A stretch of 64,000 nt of DNA. It comes from Lolium rigidum (lineage: Eukaryota > Streptophyta > Magnoliopsida > Poales > Poaceae). Below, piece after piece: positions 9,240 to 19,207 of the stretch. Under the pieces are notes generated by a model. The model was not told the origin of the DNA, searched no databases, and saw nothing but the letters and a program-made list of their open reading frames with translations. A program made the position numbers and the translations under genes. Position 1 is the stretch's first letter. Every line of letters begins with the position of its first letter. Location of the stretch: contig NC_061514.1 in assembly GCF_022539505.1 (NCBI RefSeq), positions 223,805,018 through 223,869,017 of the forward strand. The letters run 5' to 3'.

Positions 9240-10281
9240 TGATGAGGTCTAAGACCCCGTGTGTGGCCCGATCTCGCGGATTGACTTCGAAACCAAGGGG
9301 AGAGATGGGAGAACGCGAGGAACACGAAGAACACGACGGGCACGAGGAACTCCGAGACACACGCACGCACACCAACCCGATACACCCGATGCTTACCTCC
9401 GTGGCTCGATGGACCACGCCAATAGAATCTCCGAGGAAGAGGCACGTGGCAGAATTCCCGGAGAGAGATTGGGGTTGGAGAGGAAGAGCTTGGTGAGTGA
9501 GAGAGAGTAACAAGTACTAGAATCTCAATCAACAAGATCAAAGTCAACAACCAAGGTGCCTTGATTACAGAGGGATGATACCCAAGGGAGACTAAGCTCA
9601 AAGGTAGGTTTGAGTTCAAAACAAGTCTAAGGGGTAAAGGGGGTGTCCTGGGTGCTTATATAGTCTTACAAGGCGACACGGGCCGAAAAGGTACAAGTGA
9701 AACCGGTTCGGGTCGAAAAGGCATCTTTAGTCAGGCAAGCCGGTCAGGAGGCCGGTCAGACCGGGCCTGGGACCGGACAGTCCGGTCGTCGACCGGGTCC
9801 TGGACCGGGCTGCAACCGGGCGGGGTGCCGAGGTTACTGGATGGCGCCCGGATGGCACCGGTTGGGAGGCCGGTCTGGGACCGGATGGCCCGGTTGAGCG
9901 GCCGGTCGACCGGATTCTGGACCGGGTGGCCCGGTCAGGAGGCCGGTCAATCGGGTTCTGGACCAGCCGACCATCTTCTCTTCCTTGCGTTCTTCGGGCG
10001 ACTTCCGGTCCAATTCCATGTCCATCTTCATGACCAGCTGCTCCTCTCCTCCTCTTGACCAAGGCATGTCCTCCTCTCCGGCGTCTTGATGTGCCTTGTA
10101 CCTAATGACACATAGCACGTCGGCATGAGGTAGCATTCCATCCAAAGGGGTATCAAGATCAAGGGTGGTGAGGAGCGAATTCACCTTATCATGTAGCGCT
10201 TTAACTCGAGCCCGAGTCATCGGTCCACTTGGGGGACTAGTTGGTCTTGATGTAGTGTCGTCGGTGAGCGGGGCTACATCA
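9240..10281 (-). repeat. 5' LTR of element B (alpha type, 1042 bp)
   Basis: Plus strand TGATGAGGTCTAAGACC to GGGGCTACATCA. On the element strand it starts TGATGTAGCCCCGCTCACC like the 5' LTR of C. A TATA box (CTATATAAG on minus) is at 9655-9663. A CCGG-rich minisatellite occupies 9728-9970. On the minus strand the LTR starts with a frame ending in a GPMTRARVK tail (start codon 10220), the likely end of pol as read into a 3' LTR. The flank at 10282 (TAGGG) is CACTA repeat DNA. Confidence 0.92.
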
Positions 10282-12660
10282 TAGGGGGTGAAAAAAAATC
10301 CAAGAAAAGAAAGTTGATGGACATAGAGGATGACATGCGGGTCCCTTGAGCCAAAAGCTTACTCAACGTTTCAAAGGGGGCAGGGGATCAAAAGAAAAAG
10401 GCAAGCCAAAAATCAGAGGGTGAAAAAAATCCAACAAAGGAAACTTTTATAGCACATAGAGGATGACATGCGGGTCCCATGAGCCAGCAGGTCTCTCAAC
10501 GTTTCAAACGTGGCATGAGATCGAAAGAAAAAGGCAAGTGAAAAAATATCGGGAGCCAAAAATAATTCAAGAAAAGAAAGTTTTATAGTACATAGAGGAT
10601 GACATGCGGGTCCCATTTAGCAACGAGCGGTATCACCGTTTGAGAGGCGGTAGGGGATCGAAAGAAAAAGGCAAGTGAAAAAATATGAGGAGCCAAAAAT
10701 AATTCAAGAAAAGAAAGTTTTATAGTACATAGAGGATGACATGCGGGTCCCATTTAGCAGCAGCGGTATCACCGTTTGAGAGGCGGCAGGGGATCAAAAG
10801 AAAAAAGAAATAGCCAAAAATCAGAGGGTGAAAAAAAACCAAGAAAATGAACTTTTATAGTACATAGAGGATGACATGCGGGTCCCATGAGCCTACAGGT
10901 TCCTCAACGTTTCAAACGTGGCATGAGATCGAAAGAAAAAGGTAAGTGACCAAATATGAGGGGCCAAAAATAATTCAAGAAAAGAAAGTTTTATAGTACA
11001 TAGAGGATGACATGCGGGTCCCAGTTAGCAGCTGCGGTATCACCGTTTGAGAGGCGGCAGCGGATCGAAAGAAAAAGCCAAGTGACCAAATTTGAGGTGC
11101 CAAAAAAAACTCCAAGAAAAGAAAGTTTTATAGTACATAGAGGATGACATGCGGGTCCCATTTAGCAGCAGCGGTATCACCGTTTGAGAGGTGGCAGGGG
11201 ATCGAAAGAAAAAGGTAAGTGACCAAATATGAGGTGCCAAAAATAATTCAAGAAAAGAAAGTTTTATAGTACATAGAGGATGACATGCGGGTCCCAGTTA
11301 GCAGCAGCGGTATCACCGTTTGAGAGGCGGCAGGGGATCGAAAGAAAAAGGCATGATGAGGACATCCCTACCTCACTACTACCTCTGTCATTAGCAAATG
11401 AAGATGAACCTGCTGTGAAGCCCAAGTCCAATGAAGTTCGGATTGGACCAATTACAAGAGCTCGTGCGAAGCTACTTAAACAACAAGTGAACTTGTTTCT
11501 AAATGATACTTTGATTGATGAGAACTTTATACTGCCTAAGTCCTATTACTTATGTATCATCAGGTATCAAGAGGAGACAAGCATCGCACGAGGAGAGGAG
11601 CAGCTGGACATGAAGACGGACGTCAAGAGGGCCGTGAAGCTGGACATGGAGCTGGACATGAAGATATCTCATGGACGCGCGAGGGAGGAGCGGAAGGCAT
11701 GCGCGAGAGGAGAAGAAGAAGTCAAGGCCGGTCCAGAACCCGGTCAGACCGGCCCCCAGACCGGACAGCCCGGTCTCTGGCCCGGTCGACCGGTCGGAAA
11801 CCGGCCGCCAACCGGATGAGTTTTCTCGTACCGGGCGAAACCGGAAACTTCGCAGTTCCCGGTTTCCGCCCGGTTGACCGGACCACGAGACCGGCCCGCC
11901 CGGTCCACGGCCCGGTCGACCGGATCCCGGACCGGACCGAGTCCGAGTCCGTCTCGACCAGATCTATTCTGGGTCGGTTTTACTTGTATTTTTCGACCAG
12001 AACTCGTCCCGGACACCTATATAAGTTCCTTGGACGACCCCCTAGCTGCTTTAGACCACGTTTAAGATAAACCCTAGTTCATAGTTGTTTGCTAAGCAAA
12101 ACTATTGTTCCCCAACTCTCCAATTCGTTGCGATCTGGAGTTTTATGCTACCGAAAGTTTGTGTGATCTCGTTGTTCCATTGGGGATTAGAAGATTGCAA
12201 TCTACCGCTTCGTGGTCGGCGGCTACGTGCGCAAGTGTGTGGAGTTGCGAATATCTTGCAGGGTTGAGAGTCTGTTGCATTGGCATCAGGAATCAATCGA
12301 GAGACTTCGTCGGCGTCATACAAGTTATCCTCCTCATCATCATCGATTTCATCCGCTGCTACCATCACGTGTTCATCAACACCCGTCGCTTACTGAGAAG
12401 ATCGGGCAACCCCTTATCAAGGCAAGTGACCAAATTTGAGGTGCCAAAAAAAACTCCAAGAAAAGAAAGTTGATTGCACATAGAGGATGACATGCGGGTC
12501 CCATTTAGCAGCAGCGGTCTCAACGTTTCCAAGGCGGCAAGGGATCAAAAGAAAAAGGAAGTAGCCAGAAATAAGGGGGTCAAAAAAATCCAAGAATAGA
12601 AAGAATTTTGGTTCATAGAGGATGACATGCGGGACCCATGATCCTGCATCGTAAACGGCT
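10282..12660. repeat. Ten-copy 136-bp tandem repeat array (split by a solo LTR)
   Basis: The core GATGACATGCGGGTCCC (last copy GGGACCC) starts at 10329, 10462, 10598, 10735, 10870, 11006, 11143, 11279, 12486 and 12622. Spacings are 133, 136, 137, 135, 136, 137, 136, then 136 once the 1066-bp LTR and its 5-bp duplication are removed, then 136. Units also share AAGAAAAGAAAGTTTTATAG, CACCGTTTGAGAGGCGGCAG and GATCGAAAGAAAAAGGCAAG. Units fall into two subtypes (CCCATGAGCC versus CCCATTTAGCAG). The array lies just inside the CACTA end. Confidence 0.95.
11354..12419 (+). repeat. Solo LTR (1066 bp) with perfect duplication AGGCA
   Basis: Starts TGATGAGGACATCCC and ends CCCCTTATCA. AGGCA is present on both sides (11349-11353 and 12420-12424). 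A TATA box TATATAAG is at 12018-12025. The first 460 bases are an open frame with GPITRARAK at 11455-11481, typical of a pol tail encoded in the LTR. A CCGG-rich block lies at 11725-11945. No internal region is left, so this is the product of LTR-LTR recombination. Confidence 0.95.
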
Positions 12661-12974
12661 CGATCGGAAAACGTTGAACGAGATGGCGCGATCGAGAAAA
12701 AAACAATGCCGAGAGGCTACCATCCGGGCCCTACATCCCTCGGCGGTGCGGATTTGCGTTGACTCGGCCGGCGAACCCGAGATTTCGAGATGCACCACGT
12801 CCCGGGCCACCATACGCGACGTTTTTGCCGCTTTCGTCGGGCTAGGTGGCCTCAAAAACGAGAAAAAAAAGTTTTGACATGCACCACGGAGGGACCAAAA
12901 ATCGTCGGCCATGGTACACCAGCAACCACGGCGCGACTTCAACTTCGTCGGCCATGGCAACTTTTCTTGTAGTG

Positions 12975-13821
12975 GGTGGTGGCACAAGAGGTGGGAGTCG
13001 CCTTAATAGGAAGGTCCTCTTGATGTTCCCTCTCCACCCTTGAAGTGGTAGACACCCTATGATGGTGTTTGTCGCCTTCATGTCGAGGCTCTCGTCTTCG
13101 TGCCTCATCACCATGTCTTGATGGGTGTCATCGAAGATCCTTGGAAGATGATGGTCGATGGCGATCATGAGGTGGCTTGTGTTGGCGAAGATCATGTGGG
13201 GACGTATGTCGATGGAGACCATGAGGTGGTAGTGGTCGTCGACTAGCATGAGATGGTGTGTGTCGAAGACGATCCTCGGCATGCCTAGGAGTGGCTCACG
13301 TGCCTTGGCATGTTGATTTTGGCGCCTTGTTGAGCTTGTAGAGGAGTGTCGATGACGATCGTGTTGGGGACGCTCTTGATGATCCATATGACGAGCTCGA
13401 TGTAGATGATCATGTGCATAAGCACTCTCGTGGTGGCGCCATCTTGAAGATCCTCTATCTTCATATGTAGCTCCATTGGCCAAGCGGGGGTACTTGGGAG
13501 CACCGGTTTTGTTCATGGTGGAGTCGAGGTGAGGCTCCACCAAGGTGTTGATGTCGTACTCGTGGTGTTGCGCCACCATGTCGTCCATGCTTTGTGAGCA
13601 ATTGTCGATGTAGAGCTCCTCGATGTCGGTCATGTCCGCGATGCTTGCGGAGCCATAGGTTGTGTCGAGCTCCACATGCTCTTCCACATCCGCGGTGCTT
13701 GCGGAGCCATAGTTGGTGTCGAGCTCCACATGCTCTTCCACATCTGCGGTGCTTGCGGAGGTATCTTCCTCGAAGTAGTCCATGTAGTCCTCCGTAGGCT
13801 CCTCTTCTTCACTATCCATGT
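12975..13821 (-). pseudogene. Element F: N-terminal gag fragment of another gypsy element
   Basis: Minus-strand coding remnant starting at ATG 13819 (MDSEEEEPTEDYMDYFEED), with a 20-residue tandem repeat ASTADVEEHVELDTNYGS (two full copies and a third diverged one, 13625-13765), then an R/H/S-rich section like the one in B gag. It is cut at 12974 by the CACTA terminus and begins directly against the A2 LTR at 13822, without a primer site between them, so A2 inserted just upstream of this ATG. The 361-aa open frame across 12842-13927 is a chimera of LTR, F and CACTA sequence and is not a gene as such. The capsid core and knuckle are missing. Confidence 0.65.
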
Positions 13822-14696
13822 TGATAGGGCAAAGGTGTCCGATCTTTCGATGAGATGGGGATAAATTGATTTGTTGGTGGAGTTCGCGCTTGACGATCCG
13901 ACTACACGTGCAAAGCTCGTGCGCCAATGCAATCGCTAGGACAATCTCCGGGAGTTACTGATCTTGCGGAAGCACGATCGACTCGACCAGCAAGGGTCTT
14001 AATTCCTACCTGAAATCGAGAACAAGTAAGAACTAAAGATGCAATCAGAATATTGCGGATATAGATGAAAGCTTGATTGATAATGGTGGGATTCCGAATA
14101 GTCGGTCTTGTTCTGGGCGTTGGCCTCAAAAGAAGTACACGTAGTTGCAGCAATTGGCTAACTTTTAATCTAATCAAAATCCAAGTTCTAATGACGGCTA
14201 CGGAGGGATATATATGGGGAAGTCAAGGGATTTTCGTCCAACCAGCTAGGGTTGGCCAAAAACACCCCTAAATGGGCCTTCCTCCACTTATATGGCCTCT
14301 TAAAATACCCTAAAATACCTAATCCGAAAATACATGGGCCTGGCCCATTAAATAAGGTGACGCAAGCACCATAAATAACTCTTTGGACGAATTTTATGAT
14401 GGAGTAACTTGTATAATTCATCCAATCATCATTGCTTCACTATGGTGGCTTCAATGTTCTGAAATCCTCGCTTGCAACGCCATCCTGAATCCTTGCGAGT
14501 CTGCTCGCCATCTCCATGCACGTTCCTAATCCAATGCTTGGCGTCCATGCTAGATCCATTCCTAAATAATATAAATACATTTGATTTAGGCAACATCATA
14601 TTCTCATATATATCAGGAAGGATTCCTAGTAACGAATGTACCTGAGATGTGGTTGTAGGAGTATTGGTTGTATCTATCATAGAGATGTCCTCATCA
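13822..14696 (-). repeat. 3' LTR of A2 (875 bp)
   Basis: TGATAGGGCAAAGGTG to GTCCTCATCA on the plus strand, very similar to both A1 LTRs. It is followed by TCCTCCCCTACTT, the reverse complement of the polypurine tract. Confidence 0.93.
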
Positions 14697-16583
14697 TCCT
14701 CCCCTACTTGAATTGAAGTCGTCCTCGACGTAGTCTCATCTTTTTCACCAAGATATGCCTTCAAATCGCAGGTAATCATGTCCTCATCATCCTCCCTTTC
14801 TTGAAAGAAAAGCCGTCCTCGGCGATGTTTATTCCGTAAACATGCTAACAAAAGAGACAAGGTATATGCATGGTATATGTATATGTCATCCGTTTTAACG
14901 GATCTCTCATGTTTCCCATTTAAGTTTGTACATATTCCAGATATTGTAGTAGCGTAGAAGCTTATTAGTCCCCATTAAACATTTATCACAACTCAATTTG
15001 CAGATATAAGTGAAGCACATATTAACTCCTTTCAAATTATAATGCTCATCATTAAACCATCCCAAAGTTGGTAACCCAAAACGTAAGGTCTCAAATTTAC
15101 TAGCCACGTCATGTTGAATTAAACAATTTTGCAGCAAGTTATTTGGCATAGAATGAATACCAACATTGGAGGTCATATCAAAATGAGAAAGCATATACAC
15201 AAATTCAGTTTTATTGGAACTATAAGAATCATCACACATGATGCAAATCCTATGTACCATAAAAACATTGGTGCTGACATACTCCCCAATCAAATTAAAA
15301 GTAACATCAGGGGCGTAGACACTCTTTAAACAAGGAAGTTCATCAATTTTATTTCTAGCATGTGACAAAGATATAGGTGGATCCATCACAACAGAAAACA
15401 AAGAATTAGCATGAGAAATCTTAGCCAACACTTCATTGTTCATAACCAGTCTTATATGATCCATACTAGAGTCATCTTTCAAATCACAAGGTGCATTATC
15501 AGGAGCAAGAATTTCAGTTTGTACACTCATAGATATGGAAGAATTAACTTGTACAGTAGGTGTACTCAACATAGTTGGTATATCAGTTCCACAATTTCCT
15601 AACACATGGTAATCCTTGGAAACAAAAGTCTCCGTTGGTACACTCATATCAATAGAGGAACGAAAAACAGCACATGGTACACACAAATCTGTAGGTTTGT
15701 CATAACTAGAGTCAACCAAAAGATTGCTAGTCATATCAATGATAATTTCAGTGGTATGATCACATGGTACTTGCAAATCAGTAGTATAATCCTCTAATAT
15801 AGGCGGTGTGGCCAAATCATCAGCGAACTCAACACATGGTATATTAACATCAACATTGCATTCATCAATCTCATGTGGAGGGATAAAATCAGTACCTTCA
15901 CTTTTACCTTGTGACTCCAACGTAGTAGATGTTCGCAGCGACGTGTCACAAGTCTGTGGCTGGGCGACTCGCACTACAATATTCATGCGTGGAACGTTGG
16001 AAGAAACAACCGGTGCTAGTGTGCATGACTTGGAGGAGTTGAAATGGTCCACCGTGTTTTCCTGTATGTGTTTCTCAAAAGCACAAGCGCGAACATACAT
16101 ACCAATAGTTGAACGAGGAATATACTTAAACATAACCTTAATATCAGGGTTCAAGCCGTTGAAAAACATGTTTCTAGTACTTTCCTCAAATTCCTTTATA
16201 TCACAACGGTACATGTAAAATTTAAATTCCTGATAGTAAACATGCACGGTATTACTACCTTGTTCTAATCGTTCAAGTTTGCGGAGCATTTCACGTTGAT
16301 GAGAAAGAGGCACAAATCTACGTCTCAAAACAGATTTTAAATCTACCCAAGTAGTAGGTTTATTATCGACATTTTCTTTATAATTCCAGTCCCACCAAAT
16401 GGAAGCAAGATCAATAAAAGTTTGGGCGGCAATTCTTACTTTCTCATGTTCATTAAAATCATGGCATCCAAAAATATTGTCAACCTCAAACTCCCAATCA
16501 AAATAAGCATCCGTATTATATCTACCCTCATAAAGCTGGTAAAGATATAACCCGATCATGATCTCCTGTAAATGGTTGCACAT
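14429..16583 (-). pseudogene. Gag-domain protein of A2, frameshifted
   Basis: Homologue of the A1 protein. From 16583 it reads through the gag core (YFDWEFEVDNIFGCHDF, IWWDWNYKE, LRRRFVPLSHQREM) and the unknown tail. It loses frame near 14940, where A2 has one extra base relative to A1 (CAGATATTG against CAGTATTA), and stops at 14907. The remaining C-terminal part is open from 14860 to 14429 in the other frame and carries REDDEDM and GEDDEDI at the two polypurine tracts. Compared with A1 it has about 39 extra residues (starting YDKPTDLCVP) between two similar blocks, so A1 probably lost a repeat-flanked segment. CxxC pairs CIMC and CDKC are kept. Confidence 0.85.
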
Positions 16584-17083
16584 GCAGCTCCGTAGTCGTC
16601 ATGGTACTCGGGTCGATGGCTTGGTCCTCAATTCCTGTCATGGTTAGTACCCAAAAAGCACAAATGTATATGCCTACAAACTACGGAATATGGTGGTTCA
16701 CGCGCAATTCGTCAAGCAAAATACAAAGCTCTTACAAGTTCTTACCAAACGAGGAGGAAGGCGATATGGCAACCGGCAAAGATCAGCTTCTCCAAAGATT
16801 GCCAAAGCGATTACCGGGGGTCGACACGGTGCACGTGGAGATATCCGTGGAGCCTGCAGGAAGGCAAAGTATAGTGATATGGTGGCACGAGTAATCAAAT
16901 CAGCGATGCAAATTGAGTAAACGCTCAACGAAGGTGCTCGTGCTTGGTCCTAGGCTAGATCGTATTAGAGACGCGAGCCTAAATCACCAACGAGGTCACG
17001 ACGCGGCACAAGATGCAAAGGACAGCGAAACTGGCGCTGAAGGATAGAGCAACTTATGGGAAGGATTTTTTTTTTTCGGGGGG

Positions 17084-17305
17084 AATCTACTGTGGCGCTA
17101 GACCACAGAGATCTCTATGGTCGGGCGACCGGAATTTTTTTTTTTTTTTTTCGGGGGAATCTACTGTGGCGCTAGACCACAGAGGTCTCTATGGTCGGGC
17201 GACCGGAAAATTTTTTTTTTTTTTTTTTCTTCGGGGAATCTACTGTGGCGCTAGACCACAGAGGTCTCTATGGTCGGGCGACCGGAAATTTTTTTTTTTT
17301 TTTTT
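17084..17305 (-). repeat. Leader hairpin/A-tract tandem repeat of A2 (three units)
   Basis: Units at 17084, 17158 and 17237 carry the same foldable block as in A1 and are separated by T-runs of varying length. Copy number and fold are kept while run lengths vary. Confidence 0.85.
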
Positions 17306-17754
17306 CGGCTAGATTGCTTTCAGGATTCCGACGAAAAACGCGAAATTGATCGAGAAAACGGATCTAAAACCCGAAAAAACTCAGAAACAAAGATCAAGAA
17401 AGACCCTATTATGATGGGAATCAAAGGGGAACAACAAGGAGTTGATGGCAGATGTGGCGGAAGTGTATGGTGGCGGTGATATGGCGAGGACTGCAAGCGG
17501 AGATGGTGCGGCGGCGACGTGACTACTATGACCAGAACTCGAAACTCTAACGACTCTAGACGCTAAGACCAGCACGCGACACGACGATTGCGGACGAAGA
17601 CTCAAAAAGCAAAAACTGAAAAGATCATGCAAAGGCTTGGCGAGGGCTATGGGACGGATGATCTAATCTAACTTCTTTTGTGGGGCTTTTTCTGGGTTAT
17701 AGGTAAAACAAATCTACACTAGGAAAACTGTAAATCTCACCGAGCAACCTGTAA

Positions 17755-17764
17755 TCTGATACCA
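17755..17764 (-). promoter_or_regulatory. Primer-binding site of A2
   Basis: TGGTATCAGA on the element strand, two bases (AG) after the LTR end CTATCA, as in A1. Confidence 0.9.
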
Positions 17765-17766
17765 CT

Positions 17767-18240
17767 TGATAGGGCAAAGGTGTCCGATCTTTCGATGAGA
17801 TGGGGATAAATCGATTTGTTGGTGGAGTTCGCGTTTTACGATCCGACTACACGTGCAAAGCTCGTGCGCCAATGCAATCGCTAGGACAATCTCCGGGAGT
17901 TACTGATCTTGCGGAAGCACGATCAGCCTGACCAGCAAGGGTCTTAATTCCTACCTGAAATCGAGAACAAGTAAGAACTAAAGATGCAATCAGAATATTG
18001 GGGATATAGATGAAAGCTTGATTGATAATGGTGGGATTCCGAATAGTCGGTCTTGTTCTGGGCGTTGGCCTCAAAAGAAGTACACATAGTTGCAGCAATT
18101 GGCTAACTTTTAATCTAATCAAAATCCAAGTTCTAATGACGGCTACAGAGGGATATATATGGGGGAAGTCAAGGGATTTTCGTCCAACCAGCTAGGGTTG
18201 GCCAAAAACACCCCTAAATGGGCCTTCCTCCACTTATATG
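17767..18240 (-). repeat. 5' LTR of A2, truncated
   Basis: First 474 bp (plus orientation) of the LTR, ending CCTCCACTTATATG, where the next A-type LTR starts exactly at its TG terminus. The remaining 400 bp are not found downstream. Confidence 0.9.
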
Positions 18241-19207
18241 TGATAGGGCAAAGGTGTCCGATCTTTCGATGAGACGTGGATAGATCGATTTGTTGGTGGA
18301 GTTCGTGCTTGACGATCCGACTACACGTGCAAAGCTCGTGCGCCAATGCAATCGCTAGGACAATCTCCGGGAGTTACTGATCTTGCGGGAGCACGATCAG
18401 CCTGACCAGCGAGGGTCTTAATTCCTACCTGAAATCGAGAACAAGTAAGAACTAATAATGCAATCAGAATATTGCGGATATAGATGAAAGCTTGATTGAT
18501 AATGGTGGGATTCCGAATAGGCGGTCTTGTTCTGGGCGTTGGCCTCAAAAGAAGTACACGTAGTTGCAGCAATTGGCTAACTTTTAATCTAATCAAAATC
18601 CGAGTTCTAATGACGGCTACAGAGGGATATATATGGGGAAGTCAAGGGATTTTCGTCCAACCAGCTAGGGTTGGCCAAAAACACCCCTAAATGGGCCTTC
18701 CTCCACTTATATGGCCTCTTAAAATCCCCTAAAATACCTAATCCGAAAATACATGGGTCCGGCCCATTAAATAAGGTGACGCAAGCACCAAAAATAACTC
18801 TTTGGACGAATTTTATGATGGAGTAACTTGTATAATTCATCCAAGCATCGCTGCTTCACTATGGTGGCTTCAATGTTCCGAAATCCTCGCTTGCAACGCC
18901 ATCCCGAATCCTTGCGGGTCCGCTGCCATCTCCATGCACGTTCCTAATCCAATGCTTGGCGTCCATGCTAGATCCATTCCTAAATAATATAAATACATTT
19001 GATTTAGGCAGCATCATATTCTCATATATATCGGGAAGGATTCCTAGTAATGAATGTACTCGAGATGTGGTTGTAGGAGTATTGGTTGTATCTATCATAG
19101 AGATGTCCTCATCATCCTCCCCTACTTGAATTGAAGTCGTCCTCGACGTAGTCTCATCTTTTTCCCCAAGATATGCCTTCAAATCGGAGGTAATCATGTC
19201 CTCATCA
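18241..19207 (-). repeat. A3: extended A-family LTR (967 bp, or 874 bp plus 93 bp)
   Basis: Begins TGATAGGGCAAAGGTG at 18241. It matches the A LTRs to 19114, then continues through the inner polypurine tract for 93 bp and ends at 19207 exactly at the outer copy of the LTR start (TGATGAGGACATG on minus). Either this element used the outer tract and had longer LTRs, or it is a 3' LTR plus a little internal sequence broken at that point. Flanks ATATG and TGAAC do not match, so the ends come from different events. Confidence 0.8.

Larger units (their letters stand above)
83..10281 (-). mobile_element. Ty3/gypsy element B (gag-PR-RT, 5' LTR), interrupted by A1
   Basis: Minus-strand gypsy element. 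In its own reading order it has a 5' LTR (9240-10281), an initiator-Met primer site, a leader, gag (7977 down to 6107) and protease plus partial RT (1371 down to 83). It is split by the complete element A1 (1372-6101) with target duplication GTTGG; removing A1 rejoins gag and protease. The RT stops just after the catalytic YFDD where a gamma-type LTR begins, so RNase H, integrase and the 3' LTR of B are not in the window. The protease block (IIDGGSCHNLAS, then HPHPYHIQWL) and RT wording resemble CRM-type chromoviruses; that lineage call is from memory and tentative. B lies inside the CACTA tandem-repeat zone. Confidence 0.85.
10282..12974. mobile_element. CACTA DNA transposon, right terminal part
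   Basis: The right end, read inward on the minus strand from 12974, is CACTACAAGAAAAG followed by TTGCCATGGCCGACGAAG, a standard CACTA terminal inverted repeat. Short subterminal repeats follow: GTCGGCCATGG twice (about 12907 and 12947) and ATGCACCACG twice (about 12789 and 12887). Further in is a tandem array of 136-bp units. B is inserted at the left side of the array and a solo LTR inside it. No transposase is in the window; the other end is to the left. The 3-bp duplication cannot be tested with one end. Confidence 0.75.
13822..18240 (-). mobile_element. Element A2: second gag-only element of the A family
   Basis: Same layout and orientation as A1: 3' LTR 13822-14696, duplicated polypurine tracts (inner ends at 14696, outer copy of the LTR start at 14789), frameshifted gag, three-unit leader repeat (17084-17305), Met-type primer site (17755-17764), and 5' LTR from 17767. 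That LTR stops at 18240, after about 474 bp, where another A-type LTR begins. The left flank is CATGT (13817-13821); no matching duplication is found on the right. Confidence 0.9.

Noticed and set aside
8627..9513. 253-aa and other ORFs across the B leader and LTR
   Set aside because: They cross the primer site and LTR border, consist of repeat-derived residues (poly-Pro from the TGG run) and have no domain.
10282..12660. CRISPR-like array
   Set aside because: Whole 136-bp units are similar with no short repeat plus unique spacer pattern, and the genome is a plant's.
12842..13927. 361-aa open frame on the minus strand
   Set aside because: It runs through the A2 LTR, the F gag fragment and the CACTA terminus, so only its middle is real coding DNA.
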